The translations under genes were made by a program, and so were the position numbers. A DNA stretch of 64,000 nucleotides from Pseudomonadaceae bacterium SI-3 (lineage in GTDB: Bacteria; Pseudomonadota; Gammaproteobacteria; Pseudomonadales; Pseudomonadaceae), in assembly GCA_004010935.1 (NCBI GenBank), contig CP026511.1, positions 1,612,001 through 1,676,000 of the forward strand, read 5' to 3'. This document shows positions 16,767-26,224 of the stretch, piece after piece (positions within the stretch are counted from its first letter, which is position 1; the number at the start of each line of letters is the position of its first letter). Below the pieces are notes generated by a model. The model made no database searches, had not been told where the DNA came from, and saw only the letters and a list, made by a program, of their open reading frames with translations.

Positions 16767-16914
16767 CAGGTCTCCGTGGCGAGCCGCGCCAGTGCGTGAG
16801 GGCACGGAAACAGATGGATGTGACGGTTGGATGAATGGGGTGGGGGTTGAATTGGCTCAATGGTTTTTTTCGATGTTGCTCTTTTTTGAGTGTAAGCGGA
16901 TTAGGGAGTTGCTT

Positions 16915-17220
16915 GATGGCTTGGTTTCGCCCTGCTGGGCGAGTCCCTTTTGGCAGTCGCCCCAAAAGGAACCAAAAGGTCTTGCCCCTGCATCCGAACT
17001 AGGCGTCCCCGGTTCGCTGCGCTCGACTTCCCTCATTCCATCGCTGCTCCGTGGGTCGCCGCGCAAGGGCCATCCATGGCCCTTCACGGCTCTCGCGGCA
17101 TCCATGCCGCTCGCCCCTCTACGTAGCGATTCCATTCGGCCTGCTGAAAGGGGCGTTCGGCGGCGTCTGATGGTTCGTCTGCCAGCAAAGAAGCAACGCG
17201 CCCCCGCGTCTCGTAGCGGC
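16915..17220. repeat. Pseudomonas-type dispersed noncoding repeat
   Basis: This stretch (TGGCTTGGTTTCGCCCTGCT onward) contains the CCCTGCTGGGCGAGTC and CCCCAAAAGGAACCAAAAGG phrases that recur between genes in many pseudomonad genomes, often mis-annotated as small proteins. No start with a ribosome site is present, and frames on both strands look like shadows. From 16767 to 16914 nothing else is seen. Confidence 0.55.
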
Positions 17221-17288
17221 GTAGGGTGGGCTTCAGCCCACCGTGACGGAGTCGCGATGTGCTTGTGGTGGGCTAAAGCCCACCCTAC
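17221..17288. repeat. Inverted 22-base repeat pair (REP/MITE-like)
   Basis: GTAGGGTGGGCTTCAGCCCACC at 17221-17242 (first 20 bases GTAGGGTGGGCTTCAGCCCA) is matched, inverted, by 17267-17288 with one difference. Each arm also contains its own small palindrome, GGTGGGCT/AGCCCACC. The 24-base spacer separates the arms. This is the form of a REP doublet, mobilised by RAYT transposases in pseudomonads; no such transposase gene is in the window. Confidence 0.7.
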
Positions 17289-17387
17289 GGGTTGAGCGTT
17301 GCGCCCGAGCCGGAGGCGGGTCATATCGGCTCACCTCATACCCCAAACCACCCCAATAATCCCTCTCTGGCGCACCAGCAAAAAACC

Positions 17388-17405
17388 CTGTCACAGAACC
17401 GCCAT
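17388..17405 (+). promoter_or_regulatory. Candidate PHO box before the TonB-receptor operon
   Basis: CTGTCAC-AGAA-CCGCCAT shows two heptamers in direct repeat with the 11-base period of PhoB sites (consensus CTGTCAT). The first heptamer matches 6 of 7 positions, the second 5 of 7. It lies 66 bases upstream of the receptor start, a usual distance for PhoB control. The gene content (phytase, PhoX) supports it; binding is unproven. Confidence 0.5.
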
Positions 17406-17471
17406 ATCCCGACCCTACCGTCCGCTCCAGTTCCGGGATGGACCCGGTAAACAGCGTTCGGGGGATTGTTC

Positions 17472-19955
17472 ATGAGCACATACCGCAGCGGCATCCGTCA
17501 TGCAGGTTTCCGCATCAGCCTGCTGGCCCTGGCCATCAGCGCCGGTTCGGCCTGGGCCGAGGAGCCGCTTGTCATGGAGCACGTCGAGGTGATCGGTCAG
17601 GCCGTCAGCATCGACGAAGCATTGAGGGACCAGCGCAACTCCGACAGCGTGAAAAGCGTCGTCCATGCCGATGGCATCGGCCAGTTGCCCGATGACAGCG
17701 CCGCCGAAGCCTTGCAGCGGATCCCCGGCCTGTCCGTTGAGCGCGATCAGGGTGAAGGTCGCTTCGTCAGCGTGCGCGGCATCGCGCCGGACCTGAACAG
17801 CGTCACTATCAACGGCACCCTGGTGCCCTCGCCGGAAAGCGGCCGCCGCGCCGTGGCACTGGATGTGCTGCCTTCGGAACTGGTGCAGTCGCTTTCAGTG
17901 GTCAAGACCCTCACGCCGGACATGGACGCCAACTCCCTGGGCGGCACCATCGAGGTGGAGAGCCTCTCCGCGTTCGACCACGACGGCCTGTTCTACAGCC
18001 TCAGTACCGAAGCCAGCTACGACGAGAACGTCGGCGAGACCAGCCCGAAATTCTCCGGTGCCATCAGCAACCGCTTCAGCCTGGGCGATGGCGTCGACAA
18101 CTTCGGTGTGGCCGCGGCACTGAGCTGGCAGGATCGCGACTTTGGCTCGGACAACGTCGAGACCGGCGGCAAGTGGGATTTCGAAGACGATGGGGCCCGG
18201 CTGCGGGAGTTCGAGCAGCGCGACTACGAGATCACCCGCGAGCGCACCGGCTTTGGTCTGAACTTCGATTACCAGCCAGACGACTTCAGCAGCTATTACC
18301 TGCGCACGCTATACAGCCGCTTCAAGGACACTGAGACCCGCAACGCAGCCGGGGTCGAGTTCGAAGATGCGCAACGGGCCGGCGAGCTGGGCGATGCCGA
18401 GGGCTGGCGTGAGCTGAAGTCCCGCGAGGAAACCCAGACCATCCAGTCCTACGTGTTCGGTGGCGAGCGGATGATGGGCTTCTGGACCCTCAGCGGTCAG
18501 GTCGGCTACAGCGAGGCCCGCGAGCGCAACCCGGGCGGCATTTCCAGCGCGACGTTCGAGGGTGACTTCGCTGACGTCGGTTTCTCCAGCACGAACAAAC
18601 CGCGCCTGACCGTCGACCCGTCTTTCTACGATCCTGCGAGCTTCGAGCTGGACGAGGTGGAGTGGGAGAAGACCGATGCGCGCGACAAAGAGAAAAACAT
18701 CCGTCTGGATCTGGCCCGTGATTACGACATCCAGGGCTACGCCTCCCAGCTCAAGTTCGGTGGCAAGCTCAGCCGGCGCGACAAGACCAACGACGCCGAG
18801 ATCTGGGCCTACGACGATTTCGACGACCTGACCCTGGCCGACTTCCAGAGCGGCAAGGTCGACTACGCGCTGGACCGCTTCGGTTCGGGCATAAGTGCCG
18901 GCGGCCTGGAAGGCCTGATTGGCGGCCTCGATGCGAGCGAGTACTACGATCAAGAGGAGTCGCGCATCGGCGACTTCGACATGAGCGAAGACATCAACGC
19001 TGCGTATTTCATGAACACCCTCGACTTGGACAAGTGGCGCATCATCGCCGGCCTGCGCTATGAGGGCACCGAGTTCAGTGCCAAGGGCACCGGCCTGCGC
19101 GACGGTGAGTTCGAAGCCGTATCCAGCGACAACCGTTATGAACATTGGCTGCCGGGCTTGCATGCGCGCTATGAGCTGACGCCCGATACCTTCGTTCGGG
19201 CGGCCTGGACCAATACAGTGGTGCGCCCGACGTTCGAACAGCTGGCGCCTGGCTTCGTCATCGATGGCGAAGATGCGGAGTTTGGCAACCCGGACCTCAA
19301 GCCACTGGAGTCGATGAACTACGACCTCGGCATCGAGCACTACATGGGCCGCGCGGGCGCCGTGTCGGCCTATCTGTTCTACAAGGACATCGACAACTTC
19401 ATCTACAACACCGATCTGGCCGGCACGGGCCAATGGACTGGATTCGACGAAGCGCTGAGCTTCGAGAACGGCAGCAGCGCCAAGCTCTATGGTGTCGAGT
19501 TGGCCTATTCGCAGAAGCTGAACTGGCTACCGGCACCTTGGAATGGCGTGCTGCTGGGCGCCAACGCCACCTTCAGCAAATCCGATGCAGAGATCGAAGG
19601 GCAGGGCAGCAGTCGCAGCATCGACCTGCCAAACCACTCCGATAGCGTCGGCAACCTCATGGTCGGTTGGGAGAATGACGTGTTCAACATGCGTCTGGCG
19701 GCCAACTACAAATCCGAGTATCTGGCCGAAGTGGCCGGTATCGATGACGCAGCCCACGATCTCTACGCAGACGATCAGCTGTTCGTGGACTTCAAGGCAG
19801 GCTACTTCATCACGCCGAACCTGCAGGTGACGCTCGAGGCGTTGAACCTCACGGACGAGTCCTACTTCGTCTACACCGGGCGCAGCAACTTCAACGCCCA
19901 GTACGAGGAATACGGCCCGACCTACAAGCTTGGCCTGACCCTGACGCACTTCTGA
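17472..19955 (+). CDS. TonB-dependent outer-membrane receptor, probable phytate/organophosphate uptake
   Basis: The 827-residue precursor has a signal peptide ending SAWA, a TonB-box-like start (EHVEVIG), a plug domain (residues about 60-190, with ALQRIPGLSVERDQGEGRFVSVRG and NSVTINGT) and a long beta-barrel ending in YGPTYKLGLTLTHF with a terminal Phe. The plug wording, including LDVLPSELVQSLSVVKT, is that of the Caulobacter/Xanthomonas receptor subclass, which usually takes up sugars or other organic nutrients rather than iron. It heads a six-gene operon with phytase, exbB, exbD, tonB and phoX, so its substrate is probably an organic phosphate such as phytate; this is inferred from context. 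A PHO-box-like site precedes it. Confidence 0.9.
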   Translation: MSTYRSGIRHAGFRISLLALAISAGSAWAEEPLVMEHVEVIGQAVSIDEALRDQRNSDSVKSVVHADGIGQLPDDSAAEALQRIPGLSVERDQGEGRFVSVRGIAPDLNSVTINGTLVPSPESGRRAVALDVLPSELVQSLSVVKTLTPDMDANSLGGTIEVESLSAFDHDGLFYSLSTEASYDENVGETSPKFSGAISNRFSLGDGVDNFGVAAALSWQDRDFGSDNVETGGKWDFEDDGARLREFEQRDYEITRERTGFGLNFDYQPDDFSSYYLRTLYSRFKDTETRNAAGVEFEDAQRAGELGDAEGWRELKSREETQTIQSYVFGGERMMGFWTLSGQVGYSEARERNPGGISSATFEGDFADVGFSSTNKPRLTVDPSFYDPASFELDEVEWEKTDARDKEKNIRLDLARDYDIQGYASQLKFGGKLSRRDKTNDAEIWAYDDFDDLTLADFQSGKVDYALDRFGSGISAGGLEGLIGGLDASEYYDQEESRIGDFDMSEDINAAYFMNTLDLDKWRIIAGLRYEGTEFSAKGTGLRDGEFEAVSSDNRYEHWLPGLHARYELTPDTFVRAAWTNTVVRPTFEQLAPGFVIDGEDAEFGNPDLKPLESMNYDLGIEHYMGRAGAVSAYLFYKDIDNFIYNTDLAGTGQWTGFDEALSFENGSSAKLYGVELAYSQKLNWLPAPWNGVLLGANATFSKSDAEIEGQGSSRSIDLPNHSDSVGNLMVGWENDVFNMRLAANYKSEYLAEVAGIDDAAHDLYADDQLFVDFKAGYFITPNLQVTLEALNLTDESYFVYTGRSNFNAQYEEYGPTYKLGLTLTHF

Positions 19956-20041
19956 CCAACTTCGACTTATTCGCCGCCCCGCCTCTGCTCTGTTCCCCTT
20001 TTCGGAATGGTGGCGGTCAGCGGCTGCTGATTGGAAAAACC

Positions 20042-21973
20042 ATGTACATGACTTTGCATAAACCCATGCTGCTGAGCCTCTGCATTGCGCTTGCGGCCTG
20101 TCAGTCCGGAGCGGGCGTCGACTCCGACAAGCAGCCGGCGGCGAACCTGAGCATCGTGGATGCCGCACCGCTGGAAGCCGTGAGCGCTCAGCTGATTTCA
20201 GATGCGGACTTATGGCCCGATGCTTCCCAGCTGATTGTTCGCCCGGATTCTCGCGGGCTGCAGATACTCGACGCCAAGGGCGCGGTAATCAGCGATTTCA
20301 AAGGCCGCTTTGAAGGCCTGGATTATCGCGTAGGCAGGCAGGGCATGCTGATCGCCACCCTCGACCGCAAGCGCCAGCAGGCCGTGTTGCTAGGGCTTGA
20401 CCGCGAGCATCGCTGGAGCCAGCCGCTGTACATCCCGCGAACCGACTTCGCCATCGAAGGGCTGTGCTTGTTCCGCGACGCGGCGCGCAACAGCTTCCTG
20501 TTTTTGGTCGGTGAAGAAGGTATCGGTGAGCAATGGCTGGTCGCCGCCGACATGCGCCCACTTGCGACGCCGCAGCGCGTACGCGGCCTGAGCCTGCCGC
20601 CGGAAAGCGGCTACTGCCAGGTGAATGATCAAACCGGCGAGCTGATCGTCAACGAAGAAGGCGTGGGCCTCTGGCGTTACGCGGCGGATGCCGAAGCACC
20701 GCTTGTGCGCGATCCGGTGGATATGGTTCAGCCGTTCGGGGGTATCGCCGAAGCAACTGCCGGCATGGCATTGGTGCCCGGCGGATTGCTGGCGCTAGAC
20801 CCGGAAGCCGGCGCGCTGCACCTCTATGGGCGAGACGCCGACAGCTGGCGTAGCCATTCGGTACTGCCGCTCGAAGGCTTCGACGAGCCTGAGCAGATCA
20901 GCGCCCGATTGACCGAGCGAGGCATCGAGCTGCTGCTGACCGATGAGCGTGGCGCCCACGCGGCCCGTCTGGACTGGCAGCCACCGTCGCCGACCGTGAC
21001 GGCTGTCATCCCGATGCTGCCGGCTCAGGTCCAGACCGATCCGGTGCCGCACCTGGGGGATGCTGCCGATGACCCGGCGATCTGGGTCAACGCCAGCGAC
21101 CGGACCAGAAGCCGTGTGCTGGGCACCGACAAGAAGGGCGGGCTCGGCGTGTACGACCTGACCGGCAAGCAGCTCCAGTACCTGCCCGTCGGGCGGTTGA
21201 ACAACCTGGACGTGCGCACCGGCTTTGTTCTCGGCGGCAAGCAGGTTGACCTCGCCGTGGCCAGCAATCGGGATCACAACAGCCTGCACCTGTTCGCCAT
21301 CGATCCAACGAGCGGGCAGTTGAGCGACATCGGCCAGATCGCCACGCCGATCTCCGAAATCTATGGCCTGTGCATGTTCAAGGATCGCCAGGGCGCTATC
21401 CATGCGATCGCCAACGACAAGGACGGCACCTTTCTGCAGTACCGCCTGGATGGTTCCAGCGGCTCGCCGCGTGGTGAGCTGGTGCGGCAGTTCAAGGTCG
21501 CCAGTCAACCCGAGGGATGCGTGGCCGATGACCGCACCCAGCGGCTCTTCGTCGGCGAGGAAGACGAGGCGGTCTGGACGCTGGATGCCCGTGGTGATGC
21601 ACCGGCGAAGCTGGAGAAGGTGATCGGTGTCGGCGGCCCGTTGCATGACGACGTCGAGGGGCTGGCGCTCTACCAAGGTGCGAAGGCCGATTATTTGGTC
21701 ATCTCGAGCCAGGGTAACGACAGCTATCTGGTCCTGGATGCCGCCGCGCCTTACGCCGTTCGCGGCGCATTCCGCGTTGGTTTGAATGCCGAGCGCGGCA
21801 TCGATGGCGCATCGGAGACCGATGGGCTGGAGGTCACTTCGGCCAACCTCGGCGGTATTTGGAGTCGCGGCATGCTGGTGGTGCAGGACGGCCGCAAACG
21901 CATGCCCGAAGGCGCTCAGAACTACAAATACCTGCCGTGGGCAGCGGTTGCTGACGCGCTAGGGCTGGACTGA
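20042..21973 (+). CDS. Two-domain beta-propeller phytase lipoprotein (3-phytase)
   Basis: The 643-residue precursor begins with a lipoprotein signal (LCIALAACQSG, lipobox LAAC with Cys20), so it should be anchored in the envelope. The C-terminal half (about 330-640) is a beta-propeller phytase: DDPAIWVN, GTDKKGGLGVYDL, GRLNNLDVR, IYGLCMF, EGCVADD, DDVEGLAL and SSQGNDSYLV are its calcium- and phosphate-binding phrases. The N-terminal half is a diverged second propeller (IEGLCLF, SGYCQVND), as in known dual-domain phytases where it lacks full activity alone. It would release phosphate from phytate. It follows the receptor by 86 bases in the same operon. Confidence 0.92.
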   Translation: MYMTLHKPMLLSLCIALAACQSGAGVDSDKQPAANLSIVDAAPLEAVSAQLISDADLWPDASQLIVRPDSRGLQILDAKGAVISDFKGRFEGLDYRVGRQGMLIATLDRKRQQAVLLGLDREHRWSQPLYIPRTDFAIEGLCLFRDAARNSFLFLVGEEGIGEQWLVAADMRPLATPQRVRGLSLPPESGYCQVNDQTGELIVNEEGVGLWRYAADAEAPLVRDPVDMVQPFGGIAEATAGMALVPGGLLALDPEAGALHLYGRDADSWRSHSVLPLEGFDEPEQISARLTERGIELLLTDERGAHAARLDWQPPSPTVTAVIPMLPAQVQTDPVPHLGDAADDPAIWVNASDRTRSRVLGTDKKGGLGVYDLTGKQLQYLPVGRLNNLDVRTGFVLGGKQVDLAVASNRDHNSLHLFAIDPTSGQLSDIGQIATPISEIYGLCMFKDRQGAIHAIANDKDGTFLQYRLDGSSGSPRGELVRQFKVASQPEGCVADDRTQRLFVGEEDEAVWTLDARGDAPAKLEKVIGVGGPLHDDVEGLALYQGAKADYLVISSQGNDSYLVLDAAAPYAVRGAFRVGLNAERGIDGASETDGLEVTSANLGGIWSRGMLVVQDGRKRMPEGAQNYKYLPWAAVADALGLD

Positions 21974-22066
21974 CCTCGGTCGCATGAATGCATCAGGCGA
22001 CGCCCGCAACGTTCCCTGAAAGTAATAAACGAGTGCCGTCCCACAGGGCGGCCGGAGGAAATACAG

Positions 22067-22774
22067 ATGCAAAGTGAACATATGTCGGTCTGGGGTCTGG
22101 TCAGCGAGGCCAGCCTGGTGGTGCAACTGGTGATGGTGATTCTGGTGCTGGCCTCGATTGCCAGTTGGTACCTCATCATCCAGCGAGGCGCGGCCTTGCG
22201 CCGCAGCGAACGCCTTTTGAAAACCTTTCTGCAGCGCTTTCGTAGCGGCGCGGAACTGACCCAGTTGTATCGCGAGGGCAGTGATCAGCCGCTGCCCGGG
22301 GAGGCGGCCCTGCAGCGCATCTTTCTCGCTGGATATCAGGAATTCAGCCAGCTGCAGCGCCAGCCGGGCATTGCGCCGGATGCGGTGATCGAGGGGGTGG
22401 AGCGCAGCCTGTATGTCGCCATTTCCGAGCAGGAAGAGCGTTTGGAAGGCGGTTTGCAGTTCCTCGCCACGGTCGGTTCGGTCAGCCCTTATATCGGGCT
22501 GTTCGGTACGGTGTGGGGGATCATGAATTCCTTCCTTGGTCTGTCCATGGTGCAGCAGGCGACTCTCTCCACCGTTGCTCCGGGCATTGCGGAAGCGCTG
22601 ATCGCCACGGCCATCGGCCTGTTTGCGGCTATCCCCGCGGTGATGGCCTACAACCGCTTTTCCGCCCGCGGCCAGACCCTGAGCGGGCGTTATTACAGCT
22701 TCGCCAACGAGCTGCAGGCGCGCCTGCATCGTCGCCTGCATGCCGGCTCGCCCAGCGTCGCCGCTGCCGCCTGA
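22067..22774 (+). CDS. exbB: ExbB/TolQ-family proton-channel subunit
   Basis: The 235-residue inner-membrane protein has an N-terminal membrane helix (residues 11-37), a cytoplasmic loop, and two further helices around 130-200 with the family phrases LATVGSVSPYIGLFGTVWGI and GIAEALIATAIGLFAAIPAV. It forms the pentameric channel of the Ton motor that energises outer-membrane receptors. A GGAGG ribosome site precedes the ATG at 22067. The placement between the phytase and exbD-tonB marks it as a dedicated motor for the receptor at 17472. Confidence 0.93.
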   Translation: MQSEHMSVWGLVSEASLVVQLVMVILVLASIASWYLIIQRGAALRRSERLLKTFLQRFRSGAELTQLYREGSDQPLPGEAALQRIFLAGYQEFSQLQRQPGIAPDAVIEGVERSLYVAISEQEERLEGGLQFLATVGSVSPYIGLFGTVWGIMNSFLGLSMVQQATLSTVAPGIAEALIATAIGLFAAIPAVMAYNRFSARGQTLSGRYYSFANELQARLHRRLHAGSPSVAAAA

Positions 22775-22786
22775 AGGAGCTTCGTC

Positions 22787-23248
22787 ATGCTGGTCAAACC
22801 GCAGCGTAAACACGGCCCCAAAGCCGAAATGAATGTGGTGCCCTACATCGATGTGATGCTGGTGCTGCTGGTGATCTTCATGGTCACCGCGCCGATGCTG
22901 GTGCAGGGTGTGAAGATTGAATTGCCCAAGGTCGCTGCTGAGGCGCTGCCCATCGAGAATGAGCGGCAGATTCTGACCCTCTCGGTGAAGGCCGACGGCG
23001 GCTTCTACTGGCAGCTGGGCACCGAGCTGAATGCCGAGGACCAGACGGACAGCGCCATCGACCTCGGGGAAATGCGCGAGAAGGTCGCCGCGATCATCGC
23101 CGAGCGCGGCGATACCCAGGTCTACGTACGCGCTGATGATGCTGCGGACTATGGCCGCGTGGTGGCCGGGATCGCCGAGCTGCAGCGCGGCGGGGTGGTG
23201 AACCTCGGTCTGATTACCGAGGCGCCACCTGGGCAGCCTACGCCATGA
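22787..23248 (+). CDS. exbD: ExbD/TolR-family Ton-motor subunit
   Basis: The 153-residue protein has one N-terminal membrane helix with the essential aspartate in MNVVPYIDVMLVLLVIF (Asp near residue 23), then a periplasmic domain ending in LGLITEAPPGQPTP. GAAGGAG lies upstream and the gene starts 12 bases after exbB. It completes the proton channel and transmits motion to TonB. Its stop overlaps the tonB start (ATGA). Confidence 0.93.
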   Translation: MLVKPQRKHGPKAEMNVVPYIDVMLVLLVIFMVTAPMLVQGVKIELPKVAAEALPIENERQILTLSVKADGGFYWQLGTELNAEDQTDSAIDLGEMREKVAAIIAERGDTQVYVRADDAADYGRVVAGIAELQRGGVVNLGLITEAPPGQPTP

Positions 23249-24096
23249 GCAGCCTGACCATGACGCTACCAACGAGCTTCCCGGTAGCGCGTCCGCAGTG
23301 GCGCAGCCATGCCGGTGCTGCGGCGGTCACCCTGGCGCTGCACGCTGGCGTGTTCGGTCTGTTGCTGCATGGCTGGACGCCCGAGCTGAGTGCTCCGAGC
23401 CAGACTCAAGTGCTCAAGACCCAACTGATCAGCCTGCCGACTCCCAAGCCGGCGGCGGAGGCTGTGATTGAGCCCGAGCCGACACCCGTCCCGGAGCCGC
23501 TGGTGGAGACGGTCATCGAGGAACCGCAGGTCGATCCGCAGATCGAACAGCAGCGCCTGGAACAGGCCGATCTGGCCTACAAGCGCGCCGAGCAGGAGCG
23601 ACAGGCAGAGGAGGCGCGCGTCAAAGAGCAGCAACGAGCCAAGCAGCAGCGCAAAGAGCAGCTGGAGCGCGAACGGCAGGAACGCATCGAAGTCGAGCGG
23701 CAGCAGCGCGAAGCCCAGCGCCGCGAGCAGCTGGCTCGTGAGGAACAACAGCGCCAACAGGCGGCACGTGCCGAAGCGGCGGCCGCTGCAGAACGCGCGC
23801 GCCAAGCCGAAGCCGCAGCGGCTGCCAGTCGCCAGTACCTGCCCATCGCCAAGGACGCACCTGACTACCCATCGCGTGCGCTGGACAAGGGCATCGAAGG
23901 CACCTGCACCGTCAGTTATTCGGTCAACCCACAGGGGCGGATCGAGAACCCGAAAGCGCTGGAAGACTGCCATCCGTTGTTTATCCGACCGTCACTTACG
24001 GCTGCTAAAAGCTTTCGCTACCAACCTCGGATCGTCGACGGTCGCGCCGTGACCGTTCCCGAGGTCAAAAACACCTTTCACTACCGCATCCAGTGA
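23245..24096 (+). CDS. tonB: TonB-family energy transducer
   Basis: The 283-residue protein has a short cytoplasmic start, one membrane helix (about 25-45), a Pro/Glu-rich segment (PEPTPVPEPLVETVIEEPQ), then a long Glu/Gln/Arg helix about 100 residues long that resembles TolA more than classical TonB, and a TonB C-terminal domain with YPSRALDKGIEGTCTVSYSV and a terminal FHYRIQ. It spans the periplasm and drives the receptor. The start overlaps exbD. The TolA-like middle domain is longer than in E. coli TonB. Confidence 0.9.
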   Translation: MSSLTMTLPTSFPVARPQWRSHAGAAAVTLALHAGVFGLLLHGWTPELSAPSQTQVLKTQLISLPTPKPAAEAVIEPEPTPVPEPLVETVIEEPQVDPQIEQQRLEQADLAYKRAEQERQAEEARVKEQQRAKQQRKEQLERERQERIEVERQQREAQRREQLAREEQQRQQAARAEAAAAAERARQAEAAAAASRQYLPIAKDAPDYPSRALDKGIEGTCTVSYSVNPQGRIENPKALEDCHPLFIRPSLTAAKSFRYQPRIVDGRAVTVPEVKNTFHYRIQ

Positions 24097-24127
24097 TGCG
24101 GACCGGACCCATTTGCTTAACGAGTTA

Positions 24128-26092
24128 ATGATGAAACAGGATTTCCAAAGCTTTCACGCCAACCTTTCCGCGCTCGATGATCAGGCGATCAACCCGAGCG
24201 CCAACGTCTCGTTGGAGCAGCTTGTCGATCGCAGCCGACGCAACCTGCTCAAGGGCGGCATGGGCCTTGCCGCACTGGGCTTTCTTGGCGGCAGTCTGGG
24301 CGCCTGTCGTAGCGCCGTGCAGTCTGAGTCGCTGATCGGCTTCAAGGGCATCCCCACGCAGCTAGACCCAGCGTTCGATAGCGTGCAGGTTGCACCGGGC
24401 TACAGCGCACGGACGTTCTTTTCCTGGGGTGATGCCGTCATGGCGGACGCCCCCGAGTGGAATCCGGACGCCACTGATGATTGGCAGGCCCAGCTCAAGC
24501 AGGCGGGCGACAACCATGACGGCATGCATTTCTTTCCCTTCCCGGAAAATCCGGACAGCCACGGCCTGCTGGTGATGAACCACGAGTACGTCAACCCGCC
24601 GCTGCATCCTAACGGCATGACGTTTACCGACGGCAAGCGCCCGCTGGATGAGGTGCGCAAAGAGCAGGCAGCTCATGGCGTCAGCGTCATCGAAGTGAAA
24701 AAGGATGCACAGGGCCAATGGCAACGGGTCATGCCGTCGCGCTACAACCGGCGCATCTCGGGCATGACGCCGATGGCGGTGGGCGGCCCGCTGGCCGGCA
24801 ACGACGCGCTAAAGACCGCTTCCGACCCCAGCGGCCGCGAAATCATCGGCACGCTGAACAACTGTTCCAGCGGCTTCACGCCCTGGGGCACCTATCTGGT
24901 GTGCGAGGAGAACTGGCACAACTACTTCGTCAACCATGACGCCGAAGACATGGCCAAGCGCGTGTCGCATAAGCGCTATGGCATCGAAGGCAAGGGCTTG
25001 AGCAAACTCTACGGTTGGGAAACCGCCGACGCCCGCTTCAACGCCACACCGGACCCGACGCAACCGCACGGCGGCCATGTACATGAGCCGAACCGTTTCG
25101 GTTGGGTGGTCGAGGTCGATCCCTTCGACCCAGCGAGCAAGCCGGTCAAGCGCACCGCGTTCGGTCGCTACTGCCGCGAGTGTTCCGTTCTTTCGCTGGG
25201 TGACGACGGCCGCATGGCCTTCTATTCCGGCGACGACACCAAGGGCGAATACGTCTACAAATTCGTTCCAAGCGGCCGTTATGTAGCGGGTGATGATCAG
25301 GCCAACCGGCGACTACTGGACGATGGCACCTTGTACGTGGCGCGGTTCAACGCCGATGGCAGCGGCGAGTGGCTGGCGCTGGTCCACGGACAGAGCGGCC
25401 TGACCGCCGAGAACGGTTTCGCCGACCAGGCTGAAGTGTTGCTCAACGCCCGCGCCGCTGGCGACCACGTGGGCGCGACGCCCATGGACCGGCCGGAGTG
25501 GGTGGCCGTGCACCCGCGCAGTCGCGAGGTCTATGTAACCCTGACCAACAACGACAACCGCGGCATCAAGTGGCCCACCGACAAGGCCAATCCGCGTCCC
25601 GTGAATCTGCACGGCCAAATTCTGCGCTGGAGTGAAGAGGGCGCCGACCCCACCGCGACCGCCTTCACGTGGGAAGTCTTCCTGCTGGCTGGCGAGCAGC
25701 CCGGCGCCAAGGGCGCAGAGGGTGAGCCAGTACCGGCCAACCTCACCGGCACCATCAACGGGGATATCTTTTCCTCACCCGATGGGCTGGCCTTCGATAA
25801 CGCTGGCCGGCTGTGGATTGAGACCGACTACGGCGACGACGAGGCCGCGATGCAGGCCATGGGCACCAATCAGCTGCTCTGTGCTGACCCGCGCACCCGC
25901 GAGGTGCGGCGCTTTCTGGTCGGCCCTCGCGGCTGCGAAATCACGGGTATCACCTGGAGCCCGGACTACCGCGCCATGTGGATCAACGTGCAGCACCCCG
26001 AGCTGAGCTTCCCGGCCAGCGATGGCAAGACGCGTCCCCGGGCCTCGACAGTGCTTATTACCAAGGACGATGGCGGCATCATTGGGACCTGA
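24128..26092 (+). CDS. phoX: PhoX-family alkaline phosphatase (DUF839)
   Basis: The 654-residue precursor has a Tat-type signal inside an extended N-terminus: SRRNLLKGGMGLAALGFLGG at about residues 36-55, with a lipobox-like GAC just after. Family phrases include MNHEYVNPPLH, NNCSSGFTPWGTYLVCEENW and GRYCRECSVLSLGDDGRMAFYSGDD, which supply the calcium/iron ligands of PhoX. Such enzymes remove phosphate from many monoesters in the periplasm and are Tat-exported. The ATG at 24128 is chosen, 31 bases after tonB; a TTG lies 15 bases earlier. It closes the phytase operon, so both ends of phytate breakdown are encoded together. Confidence 0.88.
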   Translation: MMKQDFQSFHANLSALDDQAINPSANVSLEQLVDRSRRNLLKGGMGLAALGFLGGSLGACRSAVQSESLIGFKGIPTQLDPAFDSVQVAPGYSARTFFSWGDAVMADAPEWNPDATDDWQAQLKQAGDNHDGMHFFPFPENPDSHGLLVMNHEYVNPPLHPNGMTFTDGKRPLDEVRKEQAAHGVSVIEVKKDAQGQWQRVMPSRYNRRISGMTPMAVGGPLAGNDALKTASDPSGREIIGTLNNCSSGFTPWGTYLVCEENWHNYFVNHDAEDMAKRVSHKRYGIEGKGLSKLYGWETADARFNATPDPTQPHGGHVHEPNRFGWVVEVDPFDPASKPVKRTAFGRYCRECSVLSLGDDGRMAFYSGDDTKGEYVYKFVPSGRYVAGDDQANRRLLDDGTLYVARFNADGSGEWLALVHGQSGLTAENGFADQAEVLLNARAAGDHVGATPMDRPEWVAVHPRSREVYVTLTNNDNRGIKWPTDKANPRPVNLHGQILRWSEEGADPTATAFTWEVFLLAGEQPGAKGAEGEPVPANLTGTINGDIFSSPDGLAFDNAGRLWIETDYGDDEAAMQAMGTNQLLCADPRTREVRRFLVGPRGCEITGITWSPDYRAMWINVQHPELSFPASDGKTRPRASTVLITKDDGGIIGT

Positions 26093-26224
26093 TGGCTGTT
26101 AGCGATGGGCAGGCCTGCCGGCGCGCTCATGTTTGTGCGCCGCAGTTACGCTGAACGTTTGCACCGGAACCCGGCTCTAACATCCCGATACATACTTCTC
26201 TGAATGTAACCAAGGAGTCGGGCT

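Noticed and set aside
21959..23272. A 437-codon leftward frame over exbB and exbD
   Set aside because: exbB and exbD are unmistakable on the plus strand with ribosome sites; the other frame has no recognisable domain.
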